Of a stretch of 40,122 bases of DNA, positions 18,601-30,481 are shown piece after piece. A program made the position numbers and the translations under genes. The DNA is from Bisporella sp. PMI_857 (Eukaryota > Ascomycota > Leotiomycetes > Helotiales > Helotiaceae): assembly GCA_021307315.1 (NCBI GenBank), contig JAJSPD010000163.1, forward strand, positions 1 through 40,122, given 5' to 3'. The notes below the pieces were generated by a model. That model was not told the origin of the DNA, did no database searches, and saw only the letters and a program-made list of their open reading frames with translations. Each line of letters opens with the position of its first letter. Positions within the stretch are counted from its first letter, which is position 1.

Positions 18601-20453
18601 GCGGTGTCCTAAGAATAAAACGGATTTGCGCTAGGAAGAGCCTGCACAGATAAAGTTTTAATCTGGGGCTTGCCGAGTTGAGAGCAAGGGGATGGAAATG
18701 CCATGGTTTCCTTATTATCGAGTCATTTTGTGTCGAGGAACATATATACGATGATGGTAAATATGAAACAATTGGGATTGACAGGGTGCCGCGTATGGTT
18801 TATGAATTGATGAGTAGGATAATGATGGGTATGATTGAGAATTATGAGAACACACGAGTAATGAATTTGCGTTCTATGAAGTTGCCTTTTTGAGTATTGT
18901 TGGTCAAAGAATTACATACGACTCATGCATTACTATCTACTATAAATCAAATTCTAGTAGTGCACATGCAAAAAAAAAAAAAAGTATCTCTTTGCGAGGA
19001 ATTCGTGGGGTCCTATCTAGGCGACACAAAAGAGCCCAGAGGGCTTCTTGGGTCATTGTGCTGAGATGGAATGTTTGTGGAATGATCCTTAATGCATTCA
19101 GTTACAATATTAGGCATTTGTAAGAACCTACTTGATATGGCAGCAGGAGAAGAAGAAATAAGATCCTTTTTGGAGATCTTTATAGTTGATATGTGCTACT
19201 TTGTATCATCAAAAATGTTGTGCTTGGTTCAATTTTATATATGTCTGAAATTCATTGTACAACGCGTCGTGATACGTGCTTCCTACTTCACGAATATCAA
19301 TATTGCAATCCCAGCCTCTCATATTATGTATCTGTGAGAGGCAGCAGTATAACTGTATATGCCAGATACTGTTATTTAATATGATTTACATCACTAGTCT
19401 GCACCAGCAGACCCAATATAATCATTGAATAAATTTTCAAGAAGCAAAACACACTTCCTTAATCATCCATAAATGTTGGGATAAAGAGAGTAAGATAGAA
19501 CAAGAAAAAGGATATAAGAAACTGAAATAGTTCCTTTAGTAGACAATAGGATGTTTCACCACGCGATGTTCTGGGATAGGTTGCTGACATCACGTATTCA
19601 TGCAACCGGAATTTTTTATACCATTAGCAATTTGACTCTAGTGCCATCAGCGCTAGCACAAGCAGCCCAAGTTATCACGAGCTTAGTGAGTTTTAGGCCA
19701 TTGCCATTCATGAGGCCCTTCAATCCCAGCAAAACGACTAATTTAAGAACTTAAAGATCACCAAATCTACCTTCGTAAAGCTTCCTTCTTCTAGGCATCT
19801 AAGCTCTACGCTATAGGTGTCCCAGCTATAACAATGGTGGCTTTTGATAAGCCATAATCTTGTAAATACTTGGGCAAGCCTTGTTCAAGATTTTCACCAA
19901 TAGCTGAAGAAAAGCCCTCATTTGGAAAGGCAAGGCCAGGGAGTTCTTTATTAATGTGCCATGGTTTGCATCCAGAATTGCATGGAAGAGCGTATAGGGT
20001 GAAATAGGAAAGCTGCCTGACCCGTACAGGTCAAGTGGCAAATGTGCTAAATAGTTCCTAAACAAAGTCTCGGGTTATGATGTATCACCTTTTCAATCTC
20101 CTCGCAAAAATGTCCCAGGTGAATATCTGCGTTGTACGAGATACTTTTGTTATGAAGTGTGATTGCACTGCTATACTAGAATTGTTGCGCCTTTTTATAA
20201 AATCTTTCGCCCAGCTAGAATTTGTTTACAGGACGTGAGAAAATTGGGTCTCAGAAAAGGGGGAAGGATAGCAAGCGAGCCAATCGCTCCATCCAAGCAC
20301 TGCTGTAGGTCTTATCGAAAGCACGTGATCAATGATAACGAAAAAAAAGTTCTCCACCAACGAAATTTCAAAGTCAAGGATCTTAAGCTACGACTTATAG
20401 AAAACACTTTCTTCACTACATTAGGAACCATTGCGTGCCTAAAAATCGCAGCA
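18601..20453. other. 1.85-kb intergenic region, no confident gene
   Basis: AT-rich with a poly-A run near 18970. The frames at 18678-19384 are short and unconvincing. On the minus strand around 19810-19960 a stretch outside the ATG-started frame reads protein-like (LPGLAFPNEGF, then KYLQDYGLSKATIVIAGTPIA, then stop). It may be the tail of a broken gene, but I cannot name it. Confidence 0.35.
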
Positions 20454-21816
20454 ATGGCACCTAAATCCACTGCGCTGACTACTAAGGTCGATAATGGATC
20501 TCCGTATCAGCTGAATTCCGAGCAGGTTTGTTCTTCGACAGCTTTTGCTGAACGCAAGCTCACAAGGCCTATAGATTCAGATCGCATCCCGCTCTCTCCT
20601 CAAGCACCTCGGTGAAGAAGCTCCCGCTCCTGAAGAAGGCGCGAAACGGAACCTCCTAGATGACGATGACGACAACAGTGATGCGCTTCCAATTTGGCTA
20701 ACCCTCACAACCAAAAAGCACATCACCGATACCAAACGCCTCAAGCCTGGCAAGATTGAGGTCCCTCACCCCATCAACACATCCAAAAGCAGCAGTATCC
20801 TCCTCATTACCGCGGACCCACAGCGCACATATAAGGATATCGTTGCCTCTCCCGCTTTTCCCGCTGAGCTCTCACAACGCGTCGCAAGGGTCATCGGGCT
20901 CAGTAAGCTAAAACTAAAGTTCAAGACCTACGAGGCGCAGCGAAAACTGAGGAGCGAGTACGATATCATTCTTGCTGACGACCGAATTATCACGCAATTG
21001 CCAAAGGTGTTGGGGAAGACATTCTACGGCACGACAAAACACCGTCCTATTCCTGTGAATCTCGCCGCCGCAAGAGAGCGCGATGCGGATGGGAAAACAA
21101 TCAAAGCTGCCCCAGTAGGACCAGGCGTTAAGCCTCCCAAAGGCACGCCGCAAGCTGGAACCGCAAAAGCCATCTCGTCCGAGATCCAGAGCTCTCTAGC
21201 AGCGACGCTCGTCTATCTCAGCCCCTCAACCTGTACCTCCGTCAAGGTTGGATATCACAATTGGGACCCTACGCATGTCGCGCAGAATATCGAGGCTGTG
21301 GCTACGGCGCTGATAGAGAAGTATGTGCCGAAGCAGTGGCGGGGCGTGAGAGGAGTACACGTGAAGGGGGCGAGTACGATGGCGTTGCCTATTTGGTTGG
21401 CGGATGAGCTGTGGGTAGACGAAGGTGATGTGCTGGATGAGGAGCAGGTGAAGGTTGTTGAAGAAGCGAACATTAGTAAGAAGCGGAAGAGGAAGCTTCT
21501 GAGCGAGGCAGCGAATGGGGAGACTCTGGCGTTAGAGAACGGGGACGTGGAAGGCAAGAAAAAGAAGCGGAAGGCTCCCGTGGCCGACAGCTTAGGGGAT
21601 GAAGTCGCAGCCGAAAACAAGAAGGACAAGAAGGCCAAGAAGACGAAATTAGCAGAGAGCAATGATGATAGGCTGGATGCTGAGATTGCGGCGCGGAAAG
21701 CGATGTTGAAGAAGCAGAAAGAGGAGGCTGCGCTGCCAGCTGGGGATGAGGTACCTATATCTACGAAGACAAAGGAGAGGAAAGAAAAGAAGAAGAACAA
21801 GGCGATCTCTAGCTGA
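20454..21816 (+). CDS. ribosomal L1-domain protein, ribosome biogenesis (Utp30/Cic1/RSL1D1 type)
   Basis: Nucleolar protein expected to bind pre-rRNA during ribosome assembly. The model joins 20454..20525 and 20581..21816 (55-nt intron, GTTTGT..TTCAG, phase 0), giving 435 residues. The start MAPKSTALTTKV was chosen because it heads the short first exon in frame with IASRSLLKHLGEE. The L1-like domain spans about 25-300: an acidic insert (DDDDDNSD), PIWLTLTTKKHI, the blocks ILLITADPQRTYKDIV and YDIILADDRI, and VKVGYHNWDPTHVAQNI near its end. The last ~110 residues are a Lys-rich nucleolar-type tail (KKKKRK, KKDKKAKK, KEKKKNK). It is longer than yeast Utp30 and closer in layout to Cic1/RSL1D1. 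Which paralogue it is cannot be settled by eye. It converges on ctk2. Confidence 0.88.
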
Positions 21817-22229
21817 TAAGCTCAGGTCACCACATTATATACAATCTTTGGCGTCCGGAGTCAGAAAATATGGGTGAAAGCTAAGTCTGCCGCCACTAAG
21901 TCCATCGGATGGGCTACAATCGTAGAGCAAATAGCAATGATGAATAGCCTATGTCCTGTGTATTTGCGCCGTGATTTCTTCTTATCAATGCTCTTGAGCA
22001 GTATAAGCTACAAATTAGATGCATTTCTGCGAGACAGTTGTTGACTAATGCAAATTAGCATCTATTGATATGTTAAACCATACATTGTGCATCATGTGAA
22101 ACCGGGTATCGTCCTTCAACACCGTGCCTATGCCCATTCCTATTTTTTTTATAGATCCCAACGCCTCTTGATGCAAGTCCAAATACTGTCACAATGCTGG
22201 TTTGTATAAATAATATGCAAAAATAAATA
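21817..22229. other. convergent 3' intergenic region
   Basis: 413 bp between two gene ends facing each other, holding both 3' UTRs. No other feature seen. Confidence 0.5.
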
Positions 22230-23564
22230 TCAACGACGTCGCCCACGCCCTCCACCATGATATCCGTTGTCACGGCCTCGATAGCCCAATGACCTATCAT
22301 GCTTCTGCGGAATAGGCTCATCAACTTCAATTTCATACTCCTCGTACTCCTCCTTGTGATATGAATCAACAATAGCCTGCTCTTCGCGAGCCTGGTTTCG
22401 GTCTAACATGAAGCGCATAGTGCCAGCATTCTTTTGAGCTGGGTCGCTCCGCGGACTTGGCCCTGCCATATCGCTGGTGCGGTTGCTACTTCCATTGCCA
22501 CGTGTTTCTGCCGGACTAGCTGGTGTGATTGGCGTCTTTGGCGTGACCTTTGCTATGGCTAGGGAGGGGTCTATGCAGTGATTGAACCGCTCAATGCCCT
22601 TCTCGGACATCTCTTTGTTGTATAGAATACGGAGCTGCACGAAATAGTCGATATCCATGAGCGGGCCAACAGTCGTTGATTTCTGAAAGTGCGTATATAG
22701 GTCAATGATATCTAGTAAAGTCTCCATGATGTCTGGGCGATTAGTTGCGAATTCCTCGTAATTAGGCGCATTGGGGCCAAATATCTTATCCAAATCCTTG
22801 TCCAGAACGTGAGCCGCGAGCTCCAAACAAGCGAATACCATAGTACTAGAGGTTTGCTTCAATGGAGCCCAGGTCTTGTAGGAATCATTTAGAATCGACA
22901 TGGCCAGTTTTGCTACCTCCCTATCCAGGCCCGCGTACTTTGCGATCTTAACGATATGTTTATATGGCGATCTGTTCCGGAAGTCGAATTTAGATGACTC
23001 TAACATCATACGCTCGAGGCCAAGAATGCGATTAGAAGGAGCATCGAATCTCTGTCGTGATAGGTTAGCAAAGTGATTTAAATAGACGGCCCTAAGAATA
23101 GACTTACCGAGTCATCAGGGCTCAGTTGATCCGTAGACTTGAAGTTGTGGACCGCGCAGAGAATGTCGCGCGACTTTTTTAGGGTATCCTCAATCTTACA
23201 TGCACACAGCAAGGCTGCAATCGCCGCATCTTGCCACTGATAGGATTGAATGCCGCCCCCGCCGTCTTTATGGTCAAGCCGGAAGCGATGATAGTATGTG
23301 GCAGCGCAAGTATAAGTTTGAGCTGGTCTAAGAAGAGTCAGCAGTTGCAGGTCAATGTCGCATAAGGTGGCATCACAATTGAAGAGAGTGGCGGATATCA
23401 TGGAGCAGCTGTACGCCTTGTATCCTGCACTGGTCCTCTCTCTGCGCATCCCAACCGACAGCAGTGATTTTGAGGTTGATCTCTTGCTGGAAGTAGTACT
23501 GGGTAGAAACCTTGACCGTAGATTCTGGGCCAACAAGAGGAGGGGCGGTTGCAGAGGGAGCCAT
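22230..23564 (-). CDS. ctk2: CTD kinase (CTDK-I) cyclin subunit Ctk2
   Basis: Cyclin of the Ctk1-Ctk2-Ctk3 kinase that phosphorylates Ser2 of the RNA polymerase II C-terminal repeat during elongation. Three exons, 23377..23564, 23108..23327 and 22230..23051, are joined by 49- and 56-nt introns (the first with a GCTGAC branch site), giving 409 residues. The first cyclin fold holds YYFQQEI, DAQREDQCRIQGVQLL, AATYYHRFRL, QDAAIAALLCACKIEDTLKK. The exon junctions reconstruct conserved SLQL-PAQTY and DDS-RFDAPSNRILGLERMMLESS. The second part carries the cyclin helices (MVFACLELAAHVLD). The tail has the family block TMRFMLD ... EEYEEYEIEVDEPIP and ends in a Gly/Arg-rich stretch. The start at 23564 matches family N-termini (MAP-S/A-rich then VKVSTQYYF). 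The frame is open further upstream, so a longer N-terminus is possible. Confidence 0.9.
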
Positions 23565-24276
23565 GATTCGGTCCTTAATCTTTTTCTTGGGTGGCTCGGG
23601 CTTGAAAATGTCCGTGTCGACGACTTGGTCTGGGTGATACTTCGCAGGACCAGGCTGTATGGCAACTTTGTGGTGGTGGATGCTCTTCCCAGAGGAATTT
23701 CTTCTTGGCGACAGCGCTCCATTTGTATGTTGTGTTGGGCGAATAACGGAAGCTTCAATGATTGGCCAAAAGCGAGTACACAGGGCTGTGATATAGGGCT
23801 GGACCAGCAATCACAGCCTGATATATTTGAGAAGTGCCTTGGTTGCGAGCAAATAAAAATAAAACTTGATGACCATACAAAGGATCTGCTTTATACATTG
23901 AAATGGTTCTGGTCTCTCCACATTGATACCTCAAATGCATATAATATATATACCATATTCCAGTGTTGGAGGGATATACACATTATCGCAGCCTGGTCTT
24001 GGCACGTGAATTAAGCTTGTCGTGCACATCCTGCTTGTGTGATTGGCTGGCTGAACGTATGATGCCAAGCCCTCCCGTAGCTATTGCACTCCCTACCTAC
24101 CCCTGCTCTGCTCTTGTTCCAGCGTCGCCGAAACCATATATCTCTGTTGCCTTGCCGGCAGGTAAAGCTTGTTCGCAGGCTCGTTTGAACGTCCATCCAA
24201 TACAACTAACCACCTAGCTAACCTTTATCATCAATCTGCACCGTCAATCAGTTTCTCTCAACATCTTGAAGCCATC
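23565..24276. promoter_or_regulatory. divergent promoter region, ctk2 / palmitoyl-protein thioesterase
   Basis: 712 bp between two outward-facing starts. The ctk2 reading frame remains open leftward-to-rightward to about 23810, so part of this could encode an N-terminal extension. No specific regulatory motif was assigned. Confidence 0.4.
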
Positions 24277-25272
24277 ATGGCACGCCTACAGGCTCTGTTA
24301 AGCTTCCTAGTAACTGCGGCCCTCATCCAGGCTGCCATCCTTCCGACTGTTCCTCGTTCCAACAACGACGACGACGATGATGATACACCTCTTCCTCTTA
24401 TTATATGGCATGGGCTGGGAGATAACTATGCAGCAGACGGTATCGCTCAGGTAGTGCAACTGGCAGAGGAAACGAATCCAGGAACTCTAGTCTACGTGAT
24501 CCGGCTCAGCGAAGATCCCAATGCTGATCGCTCTGCAACCTTCTTCGGCAACGTCACGACGCAACTCGAAAAAGTATGCGCAGATCTCGCGGCTCATCCC
24601 ATCCTCTCTACTGCCCCTGCTGTCGATGCGCTTGGATTTTCACAAGGGGGTCAGTTCTTGAGAGGCTACATTGAGAGATGCAACTTCCCGCCAGTAAGAA
24701 GTCTCGTTACCTTTGGCAGCCAGCACAACGGTATCTCCGAATTCCAATCCTGTGCGGCAACAGACTGGCTCTGCCGTGGGGCGGAAGGACTTTTACGCTA
24801 CAACACCTGGTCCTCGTTTGTCCAGAGCCGGCTGGTCCCGGCGCAATACTTCCGTGATCCTCTACAATATGAGCAATACCTGGAGTCGAGCAACTTCCTG
24901 GCAGATATCAATAACGAACGTATTCTCAAGAACAAGACGTACAAAGAGAACCTGGAGAAGCTAGAGCGGTTCGTGATGTATCTGTTCGAGGATGACGTGA
25001 CCGTGATCCCCAAGGAGTCTGGCTGGTTCAGCGAGGTCAACGGCACCGAGGTGACTCCCTTGAGAGAGAGGGACCTCTACAAAGGGGATTGGATTGGGCT
25101 GAAAGCCTTAGACGAGAAGGGAGCACTGCGATTCCTGACGACGCCGGGCGGTCATATGAGCATCAGCAACAAGCTTTTGCAGAGGGTGTTCAAGGACTAT
25201 TACGGTCCTTATGGGAGAAGTTTTGCAGATCAGGAGGAGGAGATAATAGTGCCATGGCAGGAAGAACTGTAA
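24277..25272 (+). CDS. palmitoyl-protein thioesterase 1 homologue
   Basis: Lysosomal/vacuolar or secreted serine hydrolase that removes palmitate from cysteines of proteins being degraded. A single exon of 331 residues. The start at 24277 gives a clean signal peptide (MARLQALLSFLVTAALIQAA); in-frame alternative starts upstream would bury it. Family marks: IIWHGLGDN (oxyanion region) after an Asp6 run, nucleophile Ser122 in GFSQGG, conserved VTFGSQHNGIS, acid at Asp239/240 in LFEDDVTVIPKESGWF, and His293 in PGGHMSIS. Three N-glycosylation sequons (NVT, NKT, NGT) agree with passage through the ER. Cys161-type pairs (SCAATDWLC) match the PPT1 lid region. Length is close to animal PPT1 (about 306) with a longer acidic N-linker. 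It is divergent from ctk2. Confidence 0.92.
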   Translation: MARLQALLSFLVTAALIQAAILPTVPRSNNDDDDDDTPLPLIIWHGLGDNYAADGIAQVVQLAEETNPGTLVYVIRLSEDPNADRSATFFGNVTTQLEKVCADLAAHPILSTAPAVDALGFSQGGQFLRGYIERCNFPPVRSLVTFGSQHNGISEFQSCAATDWLCRGAEGLLRYNTWSSFVQSRLVPAQYFRDPLQYEQYLESSNFLADINNERILKNKTYKENLEKLERFVMYLFEDDVTVIPKESGWFSEVNGTEVTPLRERDLYKGDWIGLKALDEKGALRFLTTPGGHMSISNKLLQRVFKDYYGPYGRSFADQEEEIIVPWQEEL

Positions 25273-26278
25273 TGGCGCTCCTGTTGTATTTAGACTTGTA
25301 TTATTATGATGCGTGAATCCCAGGATGAATCAGGTCTTTCCGCGGTGTGTTTATCTTTGGTTCATTTTCTTTGCTCCTATGAACTGGCTACTTTGAACTG
25401 GATGCCGGGTACTAATATCTCGTCGCGTGCTCGAAGTAGCACTGGATAGAAATTATGGGGTTGGCGTATGACCCCTCCGGCCCCTCCTCCTTATCCAGAT
25501 GTGAATTTTGGGGGATGCTTCCGGAACATACTTTTGTACTGTATGTCATCGACTGTGGCGGTGCTCATCTAAATGATTAATTGATGATGATGTATATCTC
25601 GGTATATGATTCGCTATCTTTGAAATTTTAGTCTGTCTCTAGCATGTGAATGTGAATTAGGGTGATGATGATGATGATGATGATCATCATCATCCAGTGT
25701 CTCCCCCCTCCAAAATCGAAAGCCACCCGATGACGCTGCGTGGCTTGTTTATTTGGGGGGGCTTTACCCACCGAATCAAGGCAGAAAGAATAGAAGAATT
25801 ATGATATAAACACATACACAATTCCATTTTTAGGACCTGGAAATAGCTTCATGATATATATATCTTCATCTTTTTGAAAGAATATTCGCAGGAGACAATT
25901 GATTAACAAAGTTTAACTGAGTAAGTTGATTCCCCCCCTCAGCCACCCCCCCAGCCTCCAGCTTTAGCACCTGCCTCAAACCCCCCCAGTCGCTTCTGAC
26001 GTTTCTTTATTTTCCACAGCCTGACCTTTTTGGCCTTTTGACACCTTTTCCACTCTGAACCCAGCCACCACCACCACCACCCTCCCCATCTTCTTCTCTT
26101 TCACACCGCACCGCACAGCACCGCACCCACCAAGCTCAAATCCCAATAATTCCCATATCCCATTACGACAAACAATCAACTACACTCCCAAGACCCTTTA
26201 CCACTACCCACAAATAATCAAATCAGAAACACTACCTCCCCTTCAGCTTCCAGCTGCCGTTACTTTACTTCCATCGCA
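25273..26278. other. intergenic with simple repeats and pyrimidine-rich leader
   Basis: The left part holds the thioesterase 3' end. From about 25930 to 26278 the plus strand is strongly C/T-rich with CCACCACC and CACCGCACAG runs, typical of core promoters or 5' leaders of well-expressed fungal genes. A minus-strand frame over it (25976..26179) is a compositional artefact. Confidence 0.5.
25664..25694. repeat. palindromic (GAT)n/(ATC)n microsatellite
   Basis: GAT repeats switch to ATC repeats at a central TGATCA (25681..25686), so the tract can fold back on itself with at least 11-bp arms. Confidence 0.8.
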
Positions 26279-27455
26279 ATGGCTCCTCCACCGCCTGCCT
26301 CGCTGCCGTTGACGCAAAGGCTGCTACAATTGGCTCAGACTTTACAATGTATGTCATCACACCTCTCCTCTCCCAGCTCTCCCTACAAAGAATGCACACA
26401 AATTGCAGCTGCTAATACTTCTCTCAGTCGCCTGGTTCGTTGGGTATGTTCTCTCTCAAAATACAAAACTTCTCATCAAAACAATATATCTGGTGCTGGG
26501 GTGATGCGAAAGCTGTCATGTTTGACACCTGATTTTGAGGGTCCAGCCATGAAGCTCTTCCACCTACAGCTCCGCGCGGGGTAGATAAATAAAATGAAGA
26601 GAGAGAAAAAGCTAATTATCTTTCCTTGCAGACACGTCACACTCCTCTTCTCCCTTACCCGATACAGTTTATCCTACATCACCTTCAATTCTGGCTCAGG
26701 GTGGGCTCGCTTCTCCTACCGCCTTGCTTTCATCTCGGCTGCCGTCACATACGGCATCGTGGTTTACAAGGCGCTCAGGGCTCGCACCAGGGCTGGCGCC
26801 AAACCCCAGACTGGTGTTCTCACTTTAATCACTGATGAGAACGTTCAATATCTCGGTACGGGTCGTTTAATTCCTCGTGTAACCCCCGATTGCTAACTTG
26901 CTCATAGCCATGGCCCTTGTTTGGCTCTTCTCCCCCCAATATCCTCTAGCTATGCTACCATTTGGTGTCTACTCGGTCTTCCACGTTGCAACCTACACTC
27001 GAACAAACCTGATCCCAACCATTCAACCTTCCCCTATTACAGGAACCTCTCCGAGCGGGAAGCCAATCCAGAAGCCAAATGCCATCGCAGACACCATTGG
27101 CAAGTTTGTCAAGGAGTACTATGATACCTCAATGGGGCTCGTGGCTATCCTCGAGATTCTTCTCTGGATTCGCCTTCTACTCTCCGCCATCATCTTCACC
27201 CGCGGCTCTTGGATCCTCCTCGCCATCTACACCGCCTTCTTACGTGCCCGCTTCGCGCAATCAGCCTTTGTTAAAAATTCCTTTGGTCGATTAGAGGCCC
27301 AAATTGATTCGCTTGTTGGCAGACAGGGCAATCCTCCCGCTGCCCGACAAGTGTGGGATGGTATCAAGGGCGGAGCACGGACCTTCCATGACGCCACTGA
27401 TGTGGGCAAATACGTCGGTGCTCCCCCTGCCGCCGCCCCTAAGAAGACCTCATAA
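26279..27455 (+). CDS. Pom33/TMEM33-family membrane nucleoporin / ER-shaping protein
   Basis: Multi-pass ER/nuclear-envelope protein. Yeast Pom33 and S. pombe Tts1 assist nuclear pore insertion and tubular ER shape. The four-exon model joins 26279..26348, 26428..26443, 26632..26855 and 26908..27455, giving 285 residues. Exon 2 is only 16 nt but restores the family opening QTLQ-FAWFVG-HVTLLFSLTRY. Junction 3 gives NVQYL-AMALVWLF. Four TM stretches are visible: around HVTLLFSL, FISAAVTYGIVV, MALVWLFSPQYPLAMLPFGVY and LVAILEILLWIRLLLSAIIF. After these come an amphipathic basic segment (RARFAQSAFVKNSFGRLEAQID) and a Pro/Ala/Lys tail, where Pom33 binds membranes or karyopherin. Introns are 79, 188 and 52 nt. 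The start is the only ATG fitting the exon and follows a pyrimidine-rich leader. Confidence 0.88.
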
Positions 27456-29962
27456 GCTCGTCACAAGAACCGGGAGTCTAGACCCCCTAGCAACTCTAAA
27501 TATCGGCGTATAGCCTTTAGCGGATATGGAAGCGGGGGAAGCTGAAGAGTTGAAACGGGATGATAAATTGGTGGTTGATGAGAATAACGTGAATGGACAT
27601 ACCCTGGGAAGAAAAGGAAGAAATATCGAGAAGATATACTAGCAGGATGGTTTATACCTCCTTGGGTCTGACTGTTACTTTTTCTTTACAAGCATGGCAT
27701 CATAGCGATATGGGGCAAAGGGGCAGAATCGGGGTGTTGAATGAAGTTGTGTATTCGTAGTTTCCAATAAGCAATTCATTTACTTCATTGCTGCTAGGCT
27801 GCTGAGCATATACTGTGTGGTGTCTTCTAAGATAATAGAGGATTTATTGGTGAGATGCTATGGCAAGTTTAATATGCATCCATACGGCTTTCTTTAGTCG
27901 AATACCTCCTCTGTTTGGTCATATTATACAACGATCTATGTTTTTGAGGGCGGCGGCTAAAGCTCCCTTCACTCTAGGTACTTTGTTATCTCCTGAACTT
28001 TTGTGAAGGTTTCATCAGCCTTGTGTTAAAATCCACGCTTTCCGCCTCAATGCTTCCATCTGCTCATTCTCAAGTCTGGCGCTTCTTGTTATAAGATACA
28101 CAGGTAAAGCCGTGTTCATGCTCAAAACACCTGCCAGGTCCCACAAGTGCCAAAACAGCCAATTCATTCAATGCCAGCAAGCAAGAAATCAGCCACACGC
28201 GATTCAATTCGCAGAACATCCGTTAGAATCTGCTTTGCCCACGCATCTTGGATAGTTCAAAGCAATAACGCCGCTACAACGCCTCCAGTAGCCATCCTCA
28301 ATGAACTCGTGCCTTCTGGTAGCGGGGCCGCAGAGCAGCGAGTTTCTTGTCTTCGATGAGGTGAAGCTACGTGGCGAGTCTCCTTTCTTCTCTTCAAGTG
28401 CCGTTTCCGATTTGATCCAACAATCTATATACAAGTATTTGAGATTTGTCTATTTCTGGCGGAGGACGGATATTGCGATGTTTCCTCTCACACCAGATCA
28501 CATCAGGTGGAATTTACTCAGGGATACTGGCTCAGGCCGCGGCTTGGTCCACAGATTTAGCAGCTTCTTTTCGATATCTTAAACTTTCAATTCTTGATAT
28601 ACTTCTAAATGCTGACTATCTGGTCTCAAGTGACCCAAACTGAACTCGGCCAATTGAACTCCGGCAAGGTTCTGAGGATGGCGACTCGGATTTTCAACTT
28701 TTGTGGCTATATATGGGAAATCTCATGAGCAACCCCGTATATAATAAGCAGCAATCGCACGGAAGCTTCCTCATGAGACTTCATGGCGTGGCCACTAAGC
28801 AGAGGATCGTTATAAAATGAATAAGAATGATAAACAAGGCTTTGGGTATAAAGCTTGCCTGGGCCTCGGCATAAGCACATTTCCCATGAATACACAAATG
28901 ATGGGGAGTCTAAAGTCTTGTTGCAATGGTCGATAGGTCGGCCTGTCGAATGGTCAACAACGCAAAAGGGAAATTGCTTCAAAATCTAGTTAAGTTTACT
29001 AGTCCACCGGCGCGGAAATGCTCAAGGAATCTCGCTCCTTGAGATCCTATATAGCTATTTCGAAGGAACCAATAGAACGTATGATCAACAGTCAGTGATA
29101 CTTGAGTAACCTGGATCTGTCACCCCATTCGAGCACCTCTACGGACTTTAAAGGAAGCATCCCTTTATATAAAGAGATATGCGTTCTCCTAGATACGAAG
29201 CAGAGTGCTTGAACTCAGAAGAGGAAATTGGAATAGCTACAGTGTTAGTAGTATACGGGAAAAAATCGTTAGAGACGTCAAGTTAAGTCGTTTAATATCC
29301 AATTCGCTGGTTGTGCCCTTGAAACAGCTACCTAGACATGGGTGCGTTACTCGTCCTACAAGCGAGGAAGGCGTGCAGATTATTGCACTAGATGTTGACT
29401 GTCTAAAACTCGGCATTTGGAGTAAAAGAGTTGAGTTTGGTTAACACTTACAATGGGTTACTCAGCCACTTATCTAGATCTACTGAATGTCCCCATTCTA
29501 AAGGCAGGCAACAGGATCCGCAGCAATATAGGAAAATGGCTCAAGCGGCGGACACGGTACCAGTCTAGTATCTAGAAAATGCACGAATAGGATTACGATT
29601 AGGGAAGTGATCCAGTATATTTTAGCAATACGAAAGTTTGAGGTGAAAAGCATAATGAGCGAACCAAAGCTATATTGCTACAACTGCTGTCATCGAAAAC
29701 TTGTTCCCTTGCAGTCGCACCAAGGGACCGGCCAAGGTTGGGTGATTAGCTAACCTATAGCCTGAACTTTGATGGAAGATTGGCAAGAGACATATAAATT
29801 CTTTCCTTCTATAGCATAGTTATGTAGCTACCTAGCCAGCGTTGGCAATGTCTTCCTTAGCCTTTTTTTTTTTTGCTGCATTTTCTTGTCTCACATGTGT
29901 CAACAGCAACTTCCATCCTACTGTCAGAACTATAGAGGAAATGCATAAAACGTCCGAATTTC
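27456..29962. other. 2.5-kb region without a confident gene
   Basis: 3' UTR of the Pom33 gene, then unassigned DNA. Frames at 28147..28359 (+), 28204..28434 (-), 28301..28582 (+), 28707..28982 (-) and 29205..29444 (+) are 70-93 codons, overlap one another and match nothing I know. A T14 run lies near 29862. Could contain old gene fragments. Confidence 0.4.
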
Positions 29963-30481
29963 ATGCTAGCTGTAGCCATGGCCTTTATTGCCCTGGCATC
30001 TCTGGACATTGGATTTGCCAATAAATCTGCTGGCTGCGGCAAGAATTTGACCATTGGCAGCCAAACTTACACGGTTACAGCCAATGGCAAGCAAAGTCAA
30101 TATATTATGAAGCTCCCATATCAGTACGACAACAACCCTATACATAGGTTGACCTTTTCTTTGGCACCCGCTCGGCGGTTCTACGACCAAAATCTTCAAC
30201 GGAGAAGACCCAACAGCGGCATCTTACCTTGCTTCGGTCTCCCGGCTCTTGCAAACAACAGCGCCATTTATGTCGTTCCAAACGGCATCAACAACGGTTG
30301 TGCGGGCGGCAATGACCCGGTTGCATACTGCGGACAGGCAGCCGTTCATCCACACCTCTCGCTCTCCGAAATACGGAAGCGTTCTTTTCGCAGTTTGCTT
30401 AGGGGTAATTTACCGGGTAGCGGCATACATCCGTTGTTCGGAGGGATATTTGTGAGGTGGAACGAAGGGCTCGATATATGA
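29963..30481 (+). pseudogene. broken CE1-type feruloyl esterase (FaeC/PHB-depolymerase-like)
   Basis: Remnant of a secreted alpha/beta-hydrolase releasing ferulate from plant wall arabinoxylan or pectin. It opens with a signal peptide and the family start SAGCGKNLT ... SNGK-like block (TANGKQSQYIMKLPYQYD). Homology then leaves this frame: residues like FLWHPLGGSTTKIFNGEDP appear in the +1 frame at about 30155-30225, after which the original frame resumes with ALANNSAIYVVPNGINNG. So two compensating frameshifts are present. Immediately after, it jumps to CAGGNDPVAYCGQ, which in family members lies about 90 residues further on. The skipped part should contain the nucleophile elbow (GFSYGG-type), so the catalytic serine is gone. 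The tail after YCGQ is scrambled. Non-functional; it lies ~870 bp from the 3' end of the GH78 gene. Confidence 0.75.

Noticed and set aside
19826..20065. 79-codon minus-strand frame and the protein-like alternative frame beside it
   Set aside because: Neither frame shows a complete domain or start; may be a gene tail relic but cannot be supported.
21255..21800. 181-codon minus-strand Ser/Phe-rich frame
   Set aside because: Antisense of the Lys-rich tail of the L1-domain protein; AAG/AAA codons read back as CTT/TTT (Leu, Phe).
25976..26179. 67-codon minus-strand Val/Gly/Lys-rich frame
   Set aside because: Lies in the C/T-rich leader of the Pom33-family gene; composition alone keeps it open.
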